A stretch of 64,000 bases of DNA from Geotrypetes seraphini (GCF_902459505.1 NC_047088.1:101609704-101673703); one strand, 5' to 3'. Positions 34,217 through 45,423 are shown, counted from the first letter of the stretch. Translations and numbers: made by a program. Notes: generated from the letters alone by a model not told the origin.

Positions 34217-34218
34217 TA

Positions 34219-34438
34219 TACAAGAGGTCGCTGAAAACTTCTCAGTCCAGCCAACAAAGTTGGGGCAGTCTCCATTGAAAGACATACACTTAGTCCAGCG
34301 ATTTTCCACTTTTTTCAGTCCCTATTTTTCCGATGGAATAAAAAAAGTGGAAAAATCACTGGACTACGTGTAAAAACCTCGATGGAGACTGCCCTAACTT
34401 TGTTGGCTGGGCTGAGGACTTTTCAGCAGACCCTCATA
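34219..34438. mobile_element. Mariner-like MITE (GAGGG..GCTGAAAA end)
   Basis: About 220 bp with long inverted arms: 'gctgaaaacttctcagtcc' on the left, its complement on the right, both bounded by TA. Inner block 'cagcgattttccacttt' is also inverted. Same family as 39062-40566 and 45587-45981. No transposase. Confidence 0.85.
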
Positions 34439-34918
34439 TAACTCATTTGGGTTTTAAATCTTCTCAGTATATTGGTTGCACAGCCACAAAAAAGTTCATA
34501 TTCTTTTATCCTACAGTGACAATGGAATGTAAAGCTCAGTCTCTGTTCTCCCTGCTTATCCATCACCTGCCAGAGGTCGACCCACCCAATAATGACATCA
34601 GCTCAGGAGAGAATGCATTCTAATCTGTTTGTTTCTATTGGTTGCTTTATATTTAGCTTTGTTGTAAACAGCTTCCATGTGCTTGTGCTCAAGGGACAAT
34701 GAAGCAAGTTATAGTATTCTGTAATAAAACTTGGACAAGTGAGCTCAGCAGATAATAGGAGAGACTAGTCACATACACCGAAGCACTTGAAGAGGCAATT
34801 ATTTCTATATGAGGATTTGACATGTGTTTATGAGGGACAGAATTTTGTTACTTAGTTAGAAAAAAGTCATAACTTTACCCCAGATAAATAAAATCCCAAA
34901 ATTATTATACCTAACAAT
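34439..34918. other. No feature recognised
   Basis: About 480 bp without repeat or coding signal that I can name. Confidence 0.4.
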
Positions 34919-35180
34919 ACCCCCCTTTTTACTAAGCCGCAGCAGAGGTTTCTACCACGACCCAGAGCAGTAAATCTGCTATTCAATGCAGATCATTTGC
35001 TAATTGATGTAAACCGCCTAGAACTCACTGGGTATGGCGGTATATAAGAATAAAGAATAATAATAATAATAAATGCTTTAATGCTCATAGAATTCCTAAG
35101 AGCATCGGAAAACGTTGGAGCATTTAGTGCTCCAAGCCATGGTAGAAACCTCTACCATGGCATAGTAAAAGGGGGGGGGG
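34919..35180. mobile_element. Harbinger-type MITE split by a SINE-tail fragment
   Basis: Outer arms CCTTTTTACTAAGCCGCAGC and its complement near 35150-35172. An internal piece at about 34995-35072 ('gtaaaccgcctagaactcac', then (AAT)n) is a SINE/LINE tail inserted into it. Confidence 0.75.
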
Positions 35181-35258
35181 GGGAGGGGCAGAATGTGTAC
35201 TTCATTTTTACTTTGAAATAATTAAAAATAACTGTTTAATAAGCAGACTTTTGAGTAG

Positions 35259-35467
35259 TATGAGGGGCTTCTCGGCCCAACCAACCAGCTTCCTAAATTG
35301 AGAGTTATTTTGCAACTGTAGTTGAAAAGAGTGTTATCTTATTTTGTTAAGTGGCAATTTCCAGAAACAAATATCTACGTTTTGAAATTGTTTTGGGTCA
35401 TTGATTGAACCATATCCATGTCATTCTCTTCTTGGTTGGGCTGAGAACTTTTCAGCACCCCCTCGTA
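35259..35467. mobile_element. Mariner-like MITE, second subtype
   Basis: The ends (TATGAGGGGCTTCTCGGCCC and the complement of 'gagaacttttcagcaccccc') match the mariner family at 34219, but the interior is different. TA at both borders. Confidence 0.7.
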
Positions 35468-36937
35468 GTAATCATTCCACAGAGACATTTTTCATAGGTC
35501 ACTATAGAGGTCAAAGTCTCTTATTCACACATGGTAAAACAAGTTACTAGAGGCAAAACAAGATTAATTAATCTTCCATCTGATTTCTTGAGGCACAGAC
35601 TTTTTGGCACCACCTTAGCCAAAGCCCAGCCTACTGGAGGCCATGAAAGTTATAATACGTTTATTCTTGCTGCAGCCTTGATGCTTCCTTCTTTTGCTAA
35701 TTTTGAAACTTAAAAAAGTCAAATATTTTAAAATGTAGTGAATTGCCCTTCTTTCTTCCCTTTCATAAAGTCAAAGACTGAGCATCCCAAAGTACTCGTA
35801 GTATAGAAAGAGAGGAGAACATATGGGCAGCCAACCCCCTGCTCTAAATAGGAATGGTCCCCTTCATTTGGATTTAAGACATTATATAATCTGTCTTCTT
35901 TTTTGTCCTACTCAAGACAGTTAACTTCAGTGTATATAAGGTGAGCTCTAAGACCTGTCTGCGAATGTCTCTTTACATGATATTAGGAATTTGCCCAACC
36001 CCCCAGAGGATGACATGGCAAAAGATGAACTCTCTTTTAATCATTTATTTTTGGTCTAGAAGTTACCTCCTTTATTTGAACTTCCAGCTCATTCAGAATT
36101 AATCCTACAGGGTGGCTTGCACTGAACTTTCACTTACAATGTGCCAAGCTTTTTTTTTTTTTTTTTTTTCTAATTTTTAACCCTCTCTCCTATCCCATGT
36201 AACCTATCATCTAATTTTTAACCCTCTCTTCTATCCCTTGTAACCTATCATAGTGGCAGCTCTTGACTAGGAGGGACAGACCATGGTTCTCTCTGAAATG
36301 AAATATATGCCACATTAACCCTGACTTTGGCTGCCATATGTTGTTAAGCTATGACTGGAATGCCTCCCTCCAGAGGCTCTGAGTGACTGCCTCCACTGCA
36401 CCTCTAGCTGTAGCTGGTCCGTGAAGCAGAAGTTGGGTTCAGAAATCTAACTGAGGCATCCTGCATGTATCTGTCTCCTAATAAGTTACAGGGTTTTCTG
36501 TTTACATGTGTAGCACTGGTGGAAATTAGGACCCAAATGAATTAAAGCTGCTATTAGGACAGGATCAGTTTGGTGGCCTGTGCTGATCTCCTGTGTCATA
36601 AGAAGACAAATTTGATTTGCATATTTCACAGGTAAATCTAAAACTTGCATAGTTATCCTGTTAGAAGTGCTTACAAGGAGAGAACTGAAGGTTTTCACTA
36701 GTGTTTCAAATTCACGTGAAAGGAAAAACGTTGTGATAAGAGAGAGAAGACCTGAATTCAAGTCCCTGAATGCACTGCATTAGGAAAAACTGAACTATGT
36801 CCCATAATCCACTGGAGCAAACATAAGGGAAACAGAATGTATTTAATTGAGATTAGCCAGGAAGTAGCACTACAAGTTTCTGAAAGCACTATGATAAATA
36901 TTAGGCAAAACTGGACTTCAGGCCCTACAATAAATAT
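35468..36937. other. No gene recognised (1.5 kb)
   Basis: One poly(T) run of about 22 at 36150, and a local direct repeat 'ctaatttttaaccctctct' at about 36170 and 36212. The 91- and 72-codon minus frames near 36486-36976 carry no family signature. Confidence 0.4.
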
Positions 36938-37069
36938 ACCCCCTCTTTTACTAAGGTGCACTAGCCATTTTAGCACCTGCTAAATGCTAACGTGTCTGTA
37001 GAATATAATGGATGCGTTAGTGTTTAGCGTGTGCTAAAACGGCTAGTGCACCTTAGTAAAAGGAACCCA
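36938..37069. mobile_element. Harbinger-type palindromic MITE
   Basis: CCTCTTTTACTAAGGTGCAC on the left, complement on the right ('gtgcaccttagtaaaagg'). Confidence 0.8.
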
Positions 37070-37242
37070 TAGGGCAGTGAGGTTGCAAGAATCTTTAGCA
37101 TGCACTAGGAAAGGATTTAGAATGCACTAGGAAAGAGCAGCATTGGTGGTGGCAATTAAAAGAGACAGGTACAGTAGCACAACTTGCAGATTTCATTGGG
37201 ATGACCACTGAAGAAACTCACAGGCTTCAGAATGTACTAAAC

Positions 37243-37677
37243 CAGTGCCGGTCCACAGAAATTTCCTGCCGGTCCGCAGGGCCAGCATGTGCATCAGGCC
37301 CAAAACAGTGTTCTTCAACCGCCGGTCCACGGTGCGATCGATGCGGCGTTATCTTCGAGCCAGCTCCCTCTTCCTAACTGATTCAGTGCACAAAGCCACA
37401 GGCAGTGGCTCCTATGGGCATCCTGCGCCTGAACTGGAAGCGTCAGAACGTTGCAGCGTCAGAGGGAAGGCTTCCAGATGAGGCACGGGACGTTCAAGGT
37501 GCAATTAGTACTATTATGGAGGCGGGGTCTGGGGTGGAGATTGGGTAGAGATGGGGTGGGTCTGGCCCACGACTTAGCCCGTGTTCTTCAACCGCCGGTC
37601 CACAGACCGATGCCGGTCCACAGAATAATTATTTTATTTCTGCCGGTCCATAGGTGTAAAAAGGTTGAAAAACACTG
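37243..37677. mobile_element. hAT element, non-autonomous ('ggttgaaaaacactg' end)
   Basis: 435 bp with a perfect 8-bp duplication tactaaac at 37235-37242 and 37678-37685. It contains two internal 'gtgttcttcaaccgccggtc' copies. Its GC-rich interior is shared, inverted, with 63200-63440 in the related element at 62784-63533. Confidence 0.88.
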
Positions 37678-37685
37678 TACTAAAC

Positions 37686-39061
37686 TATGAGCCTTGGGGA
37701 TAAAATACATCACTGCCACCAAAAAGATCATGAGGAACCTTAATCCAGAATACATGAGTGAATATTCTTCTGCTGAATGGAAAAAGAAGGGGGATGTAAA
37801 TTAATGAGAAGTGAACACTCAAAGAGGTCTGGGGAGTTTTATTTCCCCATACAAACTATTTTAAATCTGTTTTTTTAAAGAATTCTGGGGATCATAATGC
37901 TATTATCTGGATAAGAAAATACAGGTTTGAAGATCAGAGAAGTGGGATATAAAATACTGCCATTCTTGAAAAGAAATCTGAAGAAAAATGATAGCCTATG
38001 CACAAGCATTGTGCAATTGTAATTTGCAGAGAGGCCAGAAGATGGCAGCATTACTTCATGGATGACAAATTATTATTTGCCTCACAAAATTCAAATGGAC
38101 ACTTTCAAGCAGCTGCGTTCGGCATCGGAGCTAATCCCCAAAGCGGCTGGCGATATAAAAGCCTAACGCGGTTTTGTAAAAGGGGAGGGGGGAGGGATAA
38201 GTCTTATTGTTAAGTCCCTTTTTGTTTTAGTCCTAGTATACTGCATATGTAATACTGCTGTACTTTTTCAAATGATCAATGTGCATCTTTCCTAGTTTAA
38301 CATTAAAAGTAGTTTCCCTACAAGTCCTGTTTTTCAGTTATGCATGGTATATTCATTGCCTGCATATATCAGTGGGTTGTCTGTTTGAGGTTCTAATGAT
38401 GATCAGCAAAGCAGCAGCTTTTTTAAATTTAGATTTATAGCAATGGGAACAACATCACAGGAAGAATACTTCAAAACTTTTATTTTCGATTTTTAAGGAC
38501 AAATTAATTAATGAGGGAAATACACATTTCTAAAAATCTCCTGTTTTGTTGTTGCTTCTGCCTGCTTTAAATATATGCATAAGAAACATGTAGCTACATC
38601 AAGCTGCCACTGCTCTATGGGACAGAGTAGGCAACAGTAAATGATGCCCTGTTTAAAGGGGAAATTAGATGCATATCTTTTTTTTTTTTTAGCTTGCCTA
38701 CTCCAGAGGTCAGATCCAATTGCAAATGATTAGAAGCTGGAGCTGGTGTAGGGGAGAGACAGAGTTAACCCCAGCAACCCCAGCTCTAATGCAACATTGT
38801 CATCCTATCAGGTCCCACCTCCTAAGCAGAAAAGTGGCTGGTGCTTTAACCTCAACTAAAGGGTGGACAGCTCATAAGCCATCCATTTGTATTGCTTCCA
38901 GCAATTGTTACAATTGCTATAAATGGTGTTTTGCCTTAACTGACTTAAATAAAAACATAAGGTTGAAAAAGAATGATCAAAGAAAAGAAAAAGCACAAAT
39001 GAAAAAAATATCTAATTAATTAAAATAAAATACAACCCTTTTATTTGCAAAGGGCATAAGG
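37686..39061. other. No gene recognised; Harbinger remnant at about 38125-38190
   Basis: The remnant shows 'aacgcggttttgtaaaaggg'. The rest is AT-rich with no call. The 99-codon frame 38720-39019 has no signature. Confidence 0.4.
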
Positions 39062-39424
39062 TATGAGGGGCCCCTGGAAAGTTCTCAGCCCAACCAATAA
39101 AGTTGGAGTGGTCTCCATCGAGGGCTATACACTTTGGGGCAAATTCTATACAGGACGCCTAAAAAAATAGGAGCCTGTGCTGGGATACCTGACCATCTTG
39201 GGGGTTTGAACTTACAACCTAGGGAAGGTGGAATAAGTGCCCTTAACCATATTTATGTGTTTTGTCTACTTTATACAGTTATCAGGGAGAGAGAGGGAGT
39301 GAGAGCAAGCAGGTGAGGAATGGCTTAGTGTAAGAGCTGGAGGGAAGGAGGCATGCCTGTTGTATCTCCGAGTGAGTCTCTCCTAGGCCCTTCTGTACTG
39401 TAAGTACGTTCTTCTCTGATTGGG

Positions 39425-39575
39425 AGTGTGTGGTGCAGTGGTTAGAGCTACATTCTCAGCACCCTGAGGTTGTGGGTTCAAATCCCTCACTGCTCCTTGT
39501 GACCCTGGGCAAGTCACTTAATCCCCTCATTTCCCCAGGTACACTAGATAAGAAAATATGATAAAGTAGCTGAAT
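39425..39575 (+). mobile_element. tRNA-derived SINE
   Basis: Box A TGGTGCAGTGG at 39431-39441 and a perfect box B GGTTCAAATCC at 39475-39485 form an internal RNA polymerase III promoter. 'gctccttgtgaccctgggca' follows, as in the copy at 57033. Not a functional tRNA gene: it continues into SINE body sequence. Confidence 0.88.
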
Positions 39576-39592
39576 GTAAAAACTACTGAGGA

Positions 39593-39978
39593 CAGTGTAT
39601 CTCAAACTGTGTGCCAAGATACCAGTGTGCCTCCTGAGATTTCAGGTGTGCCGCGGGTTACTGGGGAGGAGGAGAGGTGCCGACGCCAGCTGACTGCCTA
39701 AAGGACATGCCTTTCGTGGCAAGAGGCACGTTCTGTAGGCAATCAGTAGGCACTAGCACCTATCCTTCTCTCTGGCCCTCTTCCCTTTTGCCCCCCCCCC
39801 CCCCCCACTGGCATCTCTGGGCCTGCCTGGAACGCCTTCACACAAACACAGACATCGACATGATGATGTTACACATGCATGTGATGACATCACGGTGATA
39901 TCCAGGCACTTCCAGGTGCCTTGAGCCATGGCCACTAACTTTAGTGTGCTGCGGCTCGAGAAAGTTTGCAGGACACTG
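39593..39978. mobile_element. hAT element, non-autonomous (CAGTGTATCTCAAACTG end)
   Basis: Ends CAGTGTATCTCAAACTGTG and the near-complement of its right end 'aagtttgcaggacactg'. Flanks actgagga and acttaaga match at 6 of 8 positions. Contains a poly(C) run at 39793. Confidence 0.7.
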
Positions 39979-39997
39979 ACTTAAGATATAAATTATA

Positions 39998-40034
39998 TAT
40001 AAATAATTAATAAATAAATAAATAAAAATAAAAT
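39998..40034. repeat. (AATA)n microsatellite
   Basis: Repeated TAAA units. Confidence 0.85.
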
Positions 40035-40566
40035 AGTGGTGCTCCTTGGGGAGGAAGAGCCTGGCCAGCAGCCTGGAGTCTGTAAAACTAGGCTGCCTCC
40101 TGCATGCCATTTTACTGCATACAATTTTAATGTAAAAACCAGCATAAAATTGCCATTCTAATGATGTCATAATGCTAAATTGTGATAATAACATCATAGA
40201 TGCCATCAGGACATCTATGTGACGCCTAAAGGAGATTCTACAAAGCACACACATAACACCACTTGATTCTATAAAGGACGTCTAACAATATAGATGCACT
40301 TAAATTTGCTGAGTACCGCTGAGCACGATTCTCTATTGTGCATCTATACATAATAGAATCGCACTGAGCATTGTAGTGCTGGACGTCTAAATGATGCATC
40401 ATTTATAGAATTTGCCCCTTTGTCCAGTGATTTTCAATTTTTTTGATTCCATTGAAAAAATACAGAATGAAAAGAGTGGAAAATCACTGGACTAAGTGTA
40501 TAGCCATCGATGGAGACTGCCCCAACTTTGTTGGTTGGTCTGAGAACTTTTCAACGGCTCCTCATA

Positions 40567-41439
40567 TTGCCTTTTGCTTTTCAGTAATTTTATGTTGCTT
40601 AGACACAAATCCCTTTAAAGGAAATTCTGCATAACTATGGAAATAATCCAGATATGGTGCACACAGAAAGAATACCACAGATGCCAAATTGTTTCATTAT
40701 GGGGTGGGGTCCCCTTGATGGAAAATTAAAATAAAAAAACAAAAACAAACCCAAAACTGAAAAAAAAGGTTAAATCAAAACTATAAGCATTTTTTTGTAT
40801 GGTAATTTTTTCTGGACAGACATGAAACATGGTCACATAGTCATACACACACAGACAAAACATAAAAAATGTAAGCGGCCATTTTGCTTCCTTTGTTCTT
40901 CATTAAAATTGCAGAAACAAAAAATTCATAAAATGCTTTTGTAATTCATAAATTTATGTACATGGTTTTATTTTTTTATTTTAAAAGTATTTTTTTTAAT
41001 ACGTCTGTAATTTGATATGTGTGGTTTAAAAGAAATTGTTGGAACCCCCAAAAAATGCAAAATATATATATATATATATATATATTATTTATATATATTT
41101 ATATAACTTCGAGATAGTTCTCTGATTTTTTTTGTTTTTTTTCTCCTTTTTATATTCCCTAATGAACTACTGTGAATATTTTACAATTGACAAGAAAAAA
41201 TATTAAAAATAAGAAAAAAATCAAAATGAATCATAAGGTTAACATTAGCAAATACTTCACACTACGTCATTATCACCTACATTTAAACAATACACAGCTC
41301 AAAAACCAAATTATTGTGTTTGTTCATAGTCTTCCTTTTTCTTTTTCCCCTTTATTTTAAAAAAAGATCATTAAATCAAAAAAGTTTGGTTTGTCTTGGA
41401 ATTTTAGATCCTATGAAAGGCATTGATAAAAACAACTAG
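40567..41439. other. AT-rich DNA with an (AT)n run at 41062-41105
   Basis: About 870 bp, very AT-rich, with several poly(A) and poly(T) runs. No gene or transposon end recognised. Confidence 0.5.
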
Positions 41440-41441
41440 TA

Positions 41442-43009
41442 CCGTATTTTCGCGGATATAACGCGCGCGTTATACGTGATTTTACGTACCGCGCATACCC
41501 CTCGCGCGTTATATGCCTGAGCGCGGTATAGAAAAGTTTTTAAACATAGTTCCCACCCCGCCCGACGCCCGATTCACCCCCCCAGCAGGACCGCTCGCAC
41601 CCCCACCCCGAACGACCGCTCGCACGCGCTCCCACCCGCACCCGCATCCACGATCGGAGCAAGAGGGAGCCCAAGCCCTCTTGCCCGGCCGACTCCCCGA
41701 CGTCCGATACATCCCCCCCCCCCCGGCAGGACCACTCGCACCCCCACCCCGAAGGACCGCCGACTTCCCGACAATATCGGGCCAGGAGGGAGCCCAAACC
41801 CTCCTGGCCACGGCGACCCCCTAACCCCACCCCGCACTACATTACGGGCAGGAGGGATCCCAGGCCCTCCTGCCCTCGACGCAAACCCCCCTCCCTCCAA
41901 CGACCGCCCGCCCCCAAGAACCTCCGACCGCCCCCCCAGCCGACCCGCGACCCCCCTGGCCGACCCCCACGACCCCCCCACCCCCCTTCCCCGTACCTTT
42001 GGAAGTTGGCCGGACAGACGGGAGCCAAACCCGCCTGTCCGGCAGGCAGCCAACGAAGAAATGAGGCCGGATTGGCCCATCCGTCCTAAAGCTCCGCCTA
42101 CTGGTGGGGCCTAAGGCGCGTGGGCCAATCAGAATAGGCCCTGGAGCCTTAGGTCCCACCTGGGGGCGCGGCCTGAGACACATGGTCGGGTTTGGCCCAT
42201 GTGCCTCAGGCCGCGCCCCCAGGTGGGACCTAAGGCTCCAGGGCCTATTCTGATTGGCCCACGCGCCTTAGGCCCCACCAGTAGGCGGAGCTTTAGGACG
42301 GATGGGCCAATCCGGCCTCATTTCTTCGTTGGCTGCCTGCCGGACAGGCGGGTTTGGCTCCCGTCTGTCCGGCCAACTTCCAAAGGTACGCGGAAGGGGG
42401 GGGGGGGGGGGGGGGTCGGCCAGGGGGGGTCGCGGGTCGGCTGGGGGACGGGCGGAGGTTCTTGGGGGGGGGCGGTCGTTGGGGGGAGGGGGTTTGCGTC
42501 GAGGGCAGGAGGGCCTGGGATCCCTCCTGCCCGTAATGTAGTGCGGGGTGGGGTTAGGGGGTCGCCGTGGCCAGGAGGGTTTGGGCTCCCTCCTGGCCCG
42601 ATATTGTTGGGGAGTCGGCGGTCCTTCGGGGTGAGGGTGCGAGTGGTCCTGCCGGGGGGGGGATGTATCGGACGTCGGGGGGGGGGGGCATCAGGCTTTC
42701 AGAATGGGGACAGACCTTCAAGGGGGACAGGACTTCAAGGGGGGACAGTGCACGGAAAGTCAGGGGGGGTGAACGGAGAGTCGGGACAGCGCACGGAAAG
42801 TCAGGGCAGTGCACGGAAGTCAGGGGGGTGAACGGAGAGTCGGGACAGCGCACGGAAAGTCAGGGCGGGCGAAAGGAGCGTCGGGCATCATGCGCGTTAT
42901 ATGCCTGAGCGCGGTATAGAAAAGTTTTGGTACATATCATCGTGATTTCTGCGCGCTATACCCCTGTGCGCGTTTTACACAGGTGCGCGTTATATCCGCG
43001 AAAATACGG
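41442..43009. mobile_element. Long fold-back element: 1.57-kb GC-rich palindrome with TA flanks
   Basis: Left end CCGTATTTTCGCGGATATAA, right end its complement, flanked by TA on both sides (41440-41441, 43010-43011). The arms (about 41442-42184 and 42200-43009) are inverted copies almost throughout; the turn is near 42186-42199. Both arms, read inward to outward, give the same MCLRPRPQVGPKAPGPILIG peptide start (42183 minus; 42199 plus), which reflects the palindrome and not a gene. The element is GC- and CpG-rich in AT-rich surroundings. The right arm has an extra block of 'cggaaagtcaggg' repeats at about 42735-42890. No transposase found. Confidence 0.9.
42735..42890 (+). repeat. Short tandem repeats in the right arm of the fold-back element
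   Basis: 'cagcgcacggaaagtcaggg' recurs with variants at roughly 30- and 65-bp spacing, together with 'ggtgaacggagagtcggg'. The block has no partner in the left arm. Confidence 0.8.
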
Positions 43010-43136
43010 TAATTGGGGGGGGGGGAGAAAAGAAGGGGGTTATAACTTTACATTAATGAAAAGAAATTCATATTAGTTTGGCCCTAGAAATCTCCAGGTG
43101 AGATAAGAGCTCAATTTTTACAGCAGCTCTTAGAAG

Positions 43137-43668
43137 GTAATTCTTTAACTGTGCACCTATGTGTTCTATAAAGGAAGGTAGCCACCTACTTTTCTTTATA
43201 GTATATTGGCATTACCAGGTATCAGCACATATGCACTTAAGTGAAACTTATGGCAGCCATAATGCTTGTGTGAGTGCACCTAAATGCCAGAGCTATGTGC
43301 ATAACTCAGAGGTCCTCAAATCCAGTCCTCGAGGTCCACAGCCCAGCCTAGTTTTCAGGATTTCTTATGTTCTTATGAGATCTATTTACATGCACTGGAA
43401 GCAGTGAATGCAAAAAGATCTACATATTCATTGTGGAAATCCCAAAAACCAGACTGGGCTGTGGACCTCAAGGATTTGAGGACCCCTGGTGTAACTTATG
43501 TGCATGTAAGTCCCACCCAGATTCCACCTATGTGCATGTCTACAATACATACTATGGAAGATATGTGCATATTTACAGAATAGCTCTTAGGCTGTGTTTT
43601 TCCATTAATTATTTACGCATGTAATTGGTGCACGAATGTCAGTATCAGTTTTATAGAATTACCCCATT
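43137..43668. mobile_element. MITE (GGTAATTCT end) split by a hAT MITE
   Basis: Left end 'ggtaattctttaactgtgca', right end 'ttttatagaattacccc' inverted. The interior repeats 'tatgtgcat' in both orientations. The hAT MITE 43317-43488 lies in it. Confidence 0.6.
43317..43488. mobile_element. hAT MITE (CAGAGGTCCTCAAATCC end)
   Basis: Ends CAGAGGTCCTCAAATCCAG and the complement of 'ggatttgaggacccctg'. Flanks gcataact and gtgtaact match at 6 of 8. Its left arm carries a small 'cttatgttcttatg' piece that looks like a CR1 terminus. Confidence 0.8.
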
Positions 43669-43919
43669 CTTAACTCAGAAGATCAGTTCAGAAGGCTTGA
43701 GTGGCTTTTAGAACTTTAAACAGTGACATTTACACAAGTAAAAGGCTGGCATGTTTAAATAGTGATTTTAGAAAGCCACTATTTACACATGTGAAAGCTA
43801 CAGTACCCACAGTTTGGAAGGTGGTGTGTTTTAGGTGCATTTTGGGCATGTATTTCTAACTTTGCCATAGCGATACAAGTGCATTGGCATTTACACTTGG
43901 AGGCAGGCATGTCAGCTAA

Positions 43920-44290
43920 CTACCCATTTCATGCTGGGGTACTTATGTCTAAGTGCTAGATTTCACAAACGTGGGTGTCCAGAAGCAGACAATTAAGGAG
44001 TCTATTGAACTAACCCCCCCCCCCCCTCATTTTACTAAACTGCAGTATAGGATTCTATCATGGCCCAAAGTGCTAAATGCTCTGACGCTGCTCCAACGCT
44101 CATAGGAATTCTATGAGCGTTGGAGCATTTAGTGCTCCGAGCCATGGTAGAAACCTCTACCGTGGCTTAGTAAAAGGGAGGGGGGGGCAGCTTAGTTTGA
44201 TAGATTCCTTAATTAGCTGCTTCTGGACACCCACATTTGTCAAATCTAGCACCTAGACATAAGTAGTTGCCAACATTTTCGCACGTAGGT
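43920..44290. mobile_element. Palindromic element with a Harbinger MITE at its centre
   Basis: Outer arms 43935-44010 and 44192-44275 are inverted copies ('tgggtgtccagaagcag' on the left; 'ctgcttctggacaccca' on the right). Between them, 44013-44189 is a Harbinger MITE with TTTTACTAAACTGCAGTA and 'ggcttagtaaaa' ends. Confidence 0.7.
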
Positions 44291-44878
44291 GGCAAAACTA
44301 GCATGGGCAAAAACCCCAACTGATGCCATTCTTTGTTTAGTCAGGTTTGTAAAATGGCTGCTCACACTTAATCTGCTTTACTCCATCACATGATACTTCT
44401 ATGTATTTTACAACAGGCCCTGCATTTGGTGAGCCTTTAGTAAAATACTTAGGAAATTTTAAACACCCTGATTTAGATGTAGCAATTCCCATCTAGATGC
44501 ACTTTGCAAATTGGGTCTCCATAGATGTGCATCCCTACAGTTATTACACCGCAAAGCCTCAAAATGGAGGTTTTAGAAACTTCCATTGAGGAAGTGGAAG
44601 AACGTGCAAATCTAGATGTAGTTTTCAAATTTGAAACTAGAGATCACATTTTGACTATTTTAAAAAAAACATAGATCTGATTTGTTTTGGAGGAAAATGT
44701 TTGTTGCTTTCCTGATATTTCCAGAGAGACACAGGAATTGAAAAAGCAGTTCCTGAGTATGTGAACTACTGTAGAGTGCTTCAGAGCAATGACATTTTCT
44801 TTGTGAGACTTCCTGTGAAATCTTTAGTGAAATTTGAAAATGTGAGATATGTATTGTTTGACCCCCAAACAATTACAG

Positions 44879-45423
44879 GGGAAGGGGTAAAACGCGGACC
44901 TCATGGACCTGACAGACCTCGCGGATCTAAACCCGTACGGCCTTAAAAATCTGAGGTCCGTGTCGGTCCGTGCTGCTTGTAGTTTCTGTCGCTGACAGAC
45001 CTTGATGAGATTTTTGCACTGACGGATCCGTCTCAGCATAGGGAGGGAAAAGTGTTAGGATCCGTCAGCGCTAAAATCTCTTCCAGGTCTGTCAGAGCCA
45101 GAGACTAGTGCTGGAGCGGCAGAGCAGAAGCCAAGAGAGCGGGAACATAGGTTTTGGACATTCGTTATGGAAAAGAAGTCTTCAAACTCCAGCACTAGTC
45201 TCTGGCTCTGCCAGACCTGGAAGAGATTTTTAGCGCTGACGGATCCTAACACTTTTCCCTCCCTATGCTGAGACGGATCCGTCAGTGCAAAAATCTCATC
45301 AAGGTCTGTCAGCGACAGAAACTACAAGCGCCACGGACATGGACCGACACGGACCTCTGATTTTTAAGGCCGTACGGGTTTAGATCCGCGAGGTCCGTCA
45401 GGTCCGCGTTTTACCCCTTCCCC
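44879..45423. mobile_element. Fold-back element, 545 bp, with 8-bp target duplication
   Basis: Starts GGGAAGGGGTAAAACGCGGA and ends with the complement. Arms of about 230 bp (44879-45115 and 45190-45423) flank a short centre with 'ggaacataggttttggacat'. aattacag is present at 44871-44878 and 45424-45431. Repeated 'gacggatccgtc' palindromes and 'gacctg' blocks lie in each arm. The 8-bp duplication fits hAT, but the ends do not start with CAG, so I leave the family open. Confidence 0.9.

Larger units (their letters stand above)
39136..40418. mobile_element. Harbinger-like element (GGGGCAAATTCTATA end), composite
   Basis: 1283 bp with inverted ends GGGGCAAATTCTATA and TATAGAATTTGCCCC and a 3-bp duplication TTT, consistent with PIF/Harbinger. 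It holds a tRNA-derived SINE (39425-39575) and a hAT element (39593-39978). No transposase frame was found. Confidence 0.8.
39062..40566. mobile_element. Mariner-like MITE split by a Harbinger-like element
   Basis: The mariner halves are 39062-39135 ('ttctcagcccaaccaata', 'ctccatcgagggctatacac') and 40419-40566, each ending at TA. The insertion 39136-40418 is bounded by TTT on both sides. Confidence 0.85.

Noticed and set aside
39431-39485. tRNA gene
   Set aside because: Boxes A and B are present, but no complete cloverleaf can be drawn and the sequence continues into SINE body shared with 57033-57245.
41513-42908. Overlapping GC-rich frames (up to 210 codons) on both strands
   Set aside because: The same peptide appears on opposite strands because the region is a palindrome; no protein family signature and no splice or start context.
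41442-43009. CpG island or promoter
   Set aside because: High GC and CpG are confined exactly to a TA-flanked palindromic element, so transposon origin explains them.
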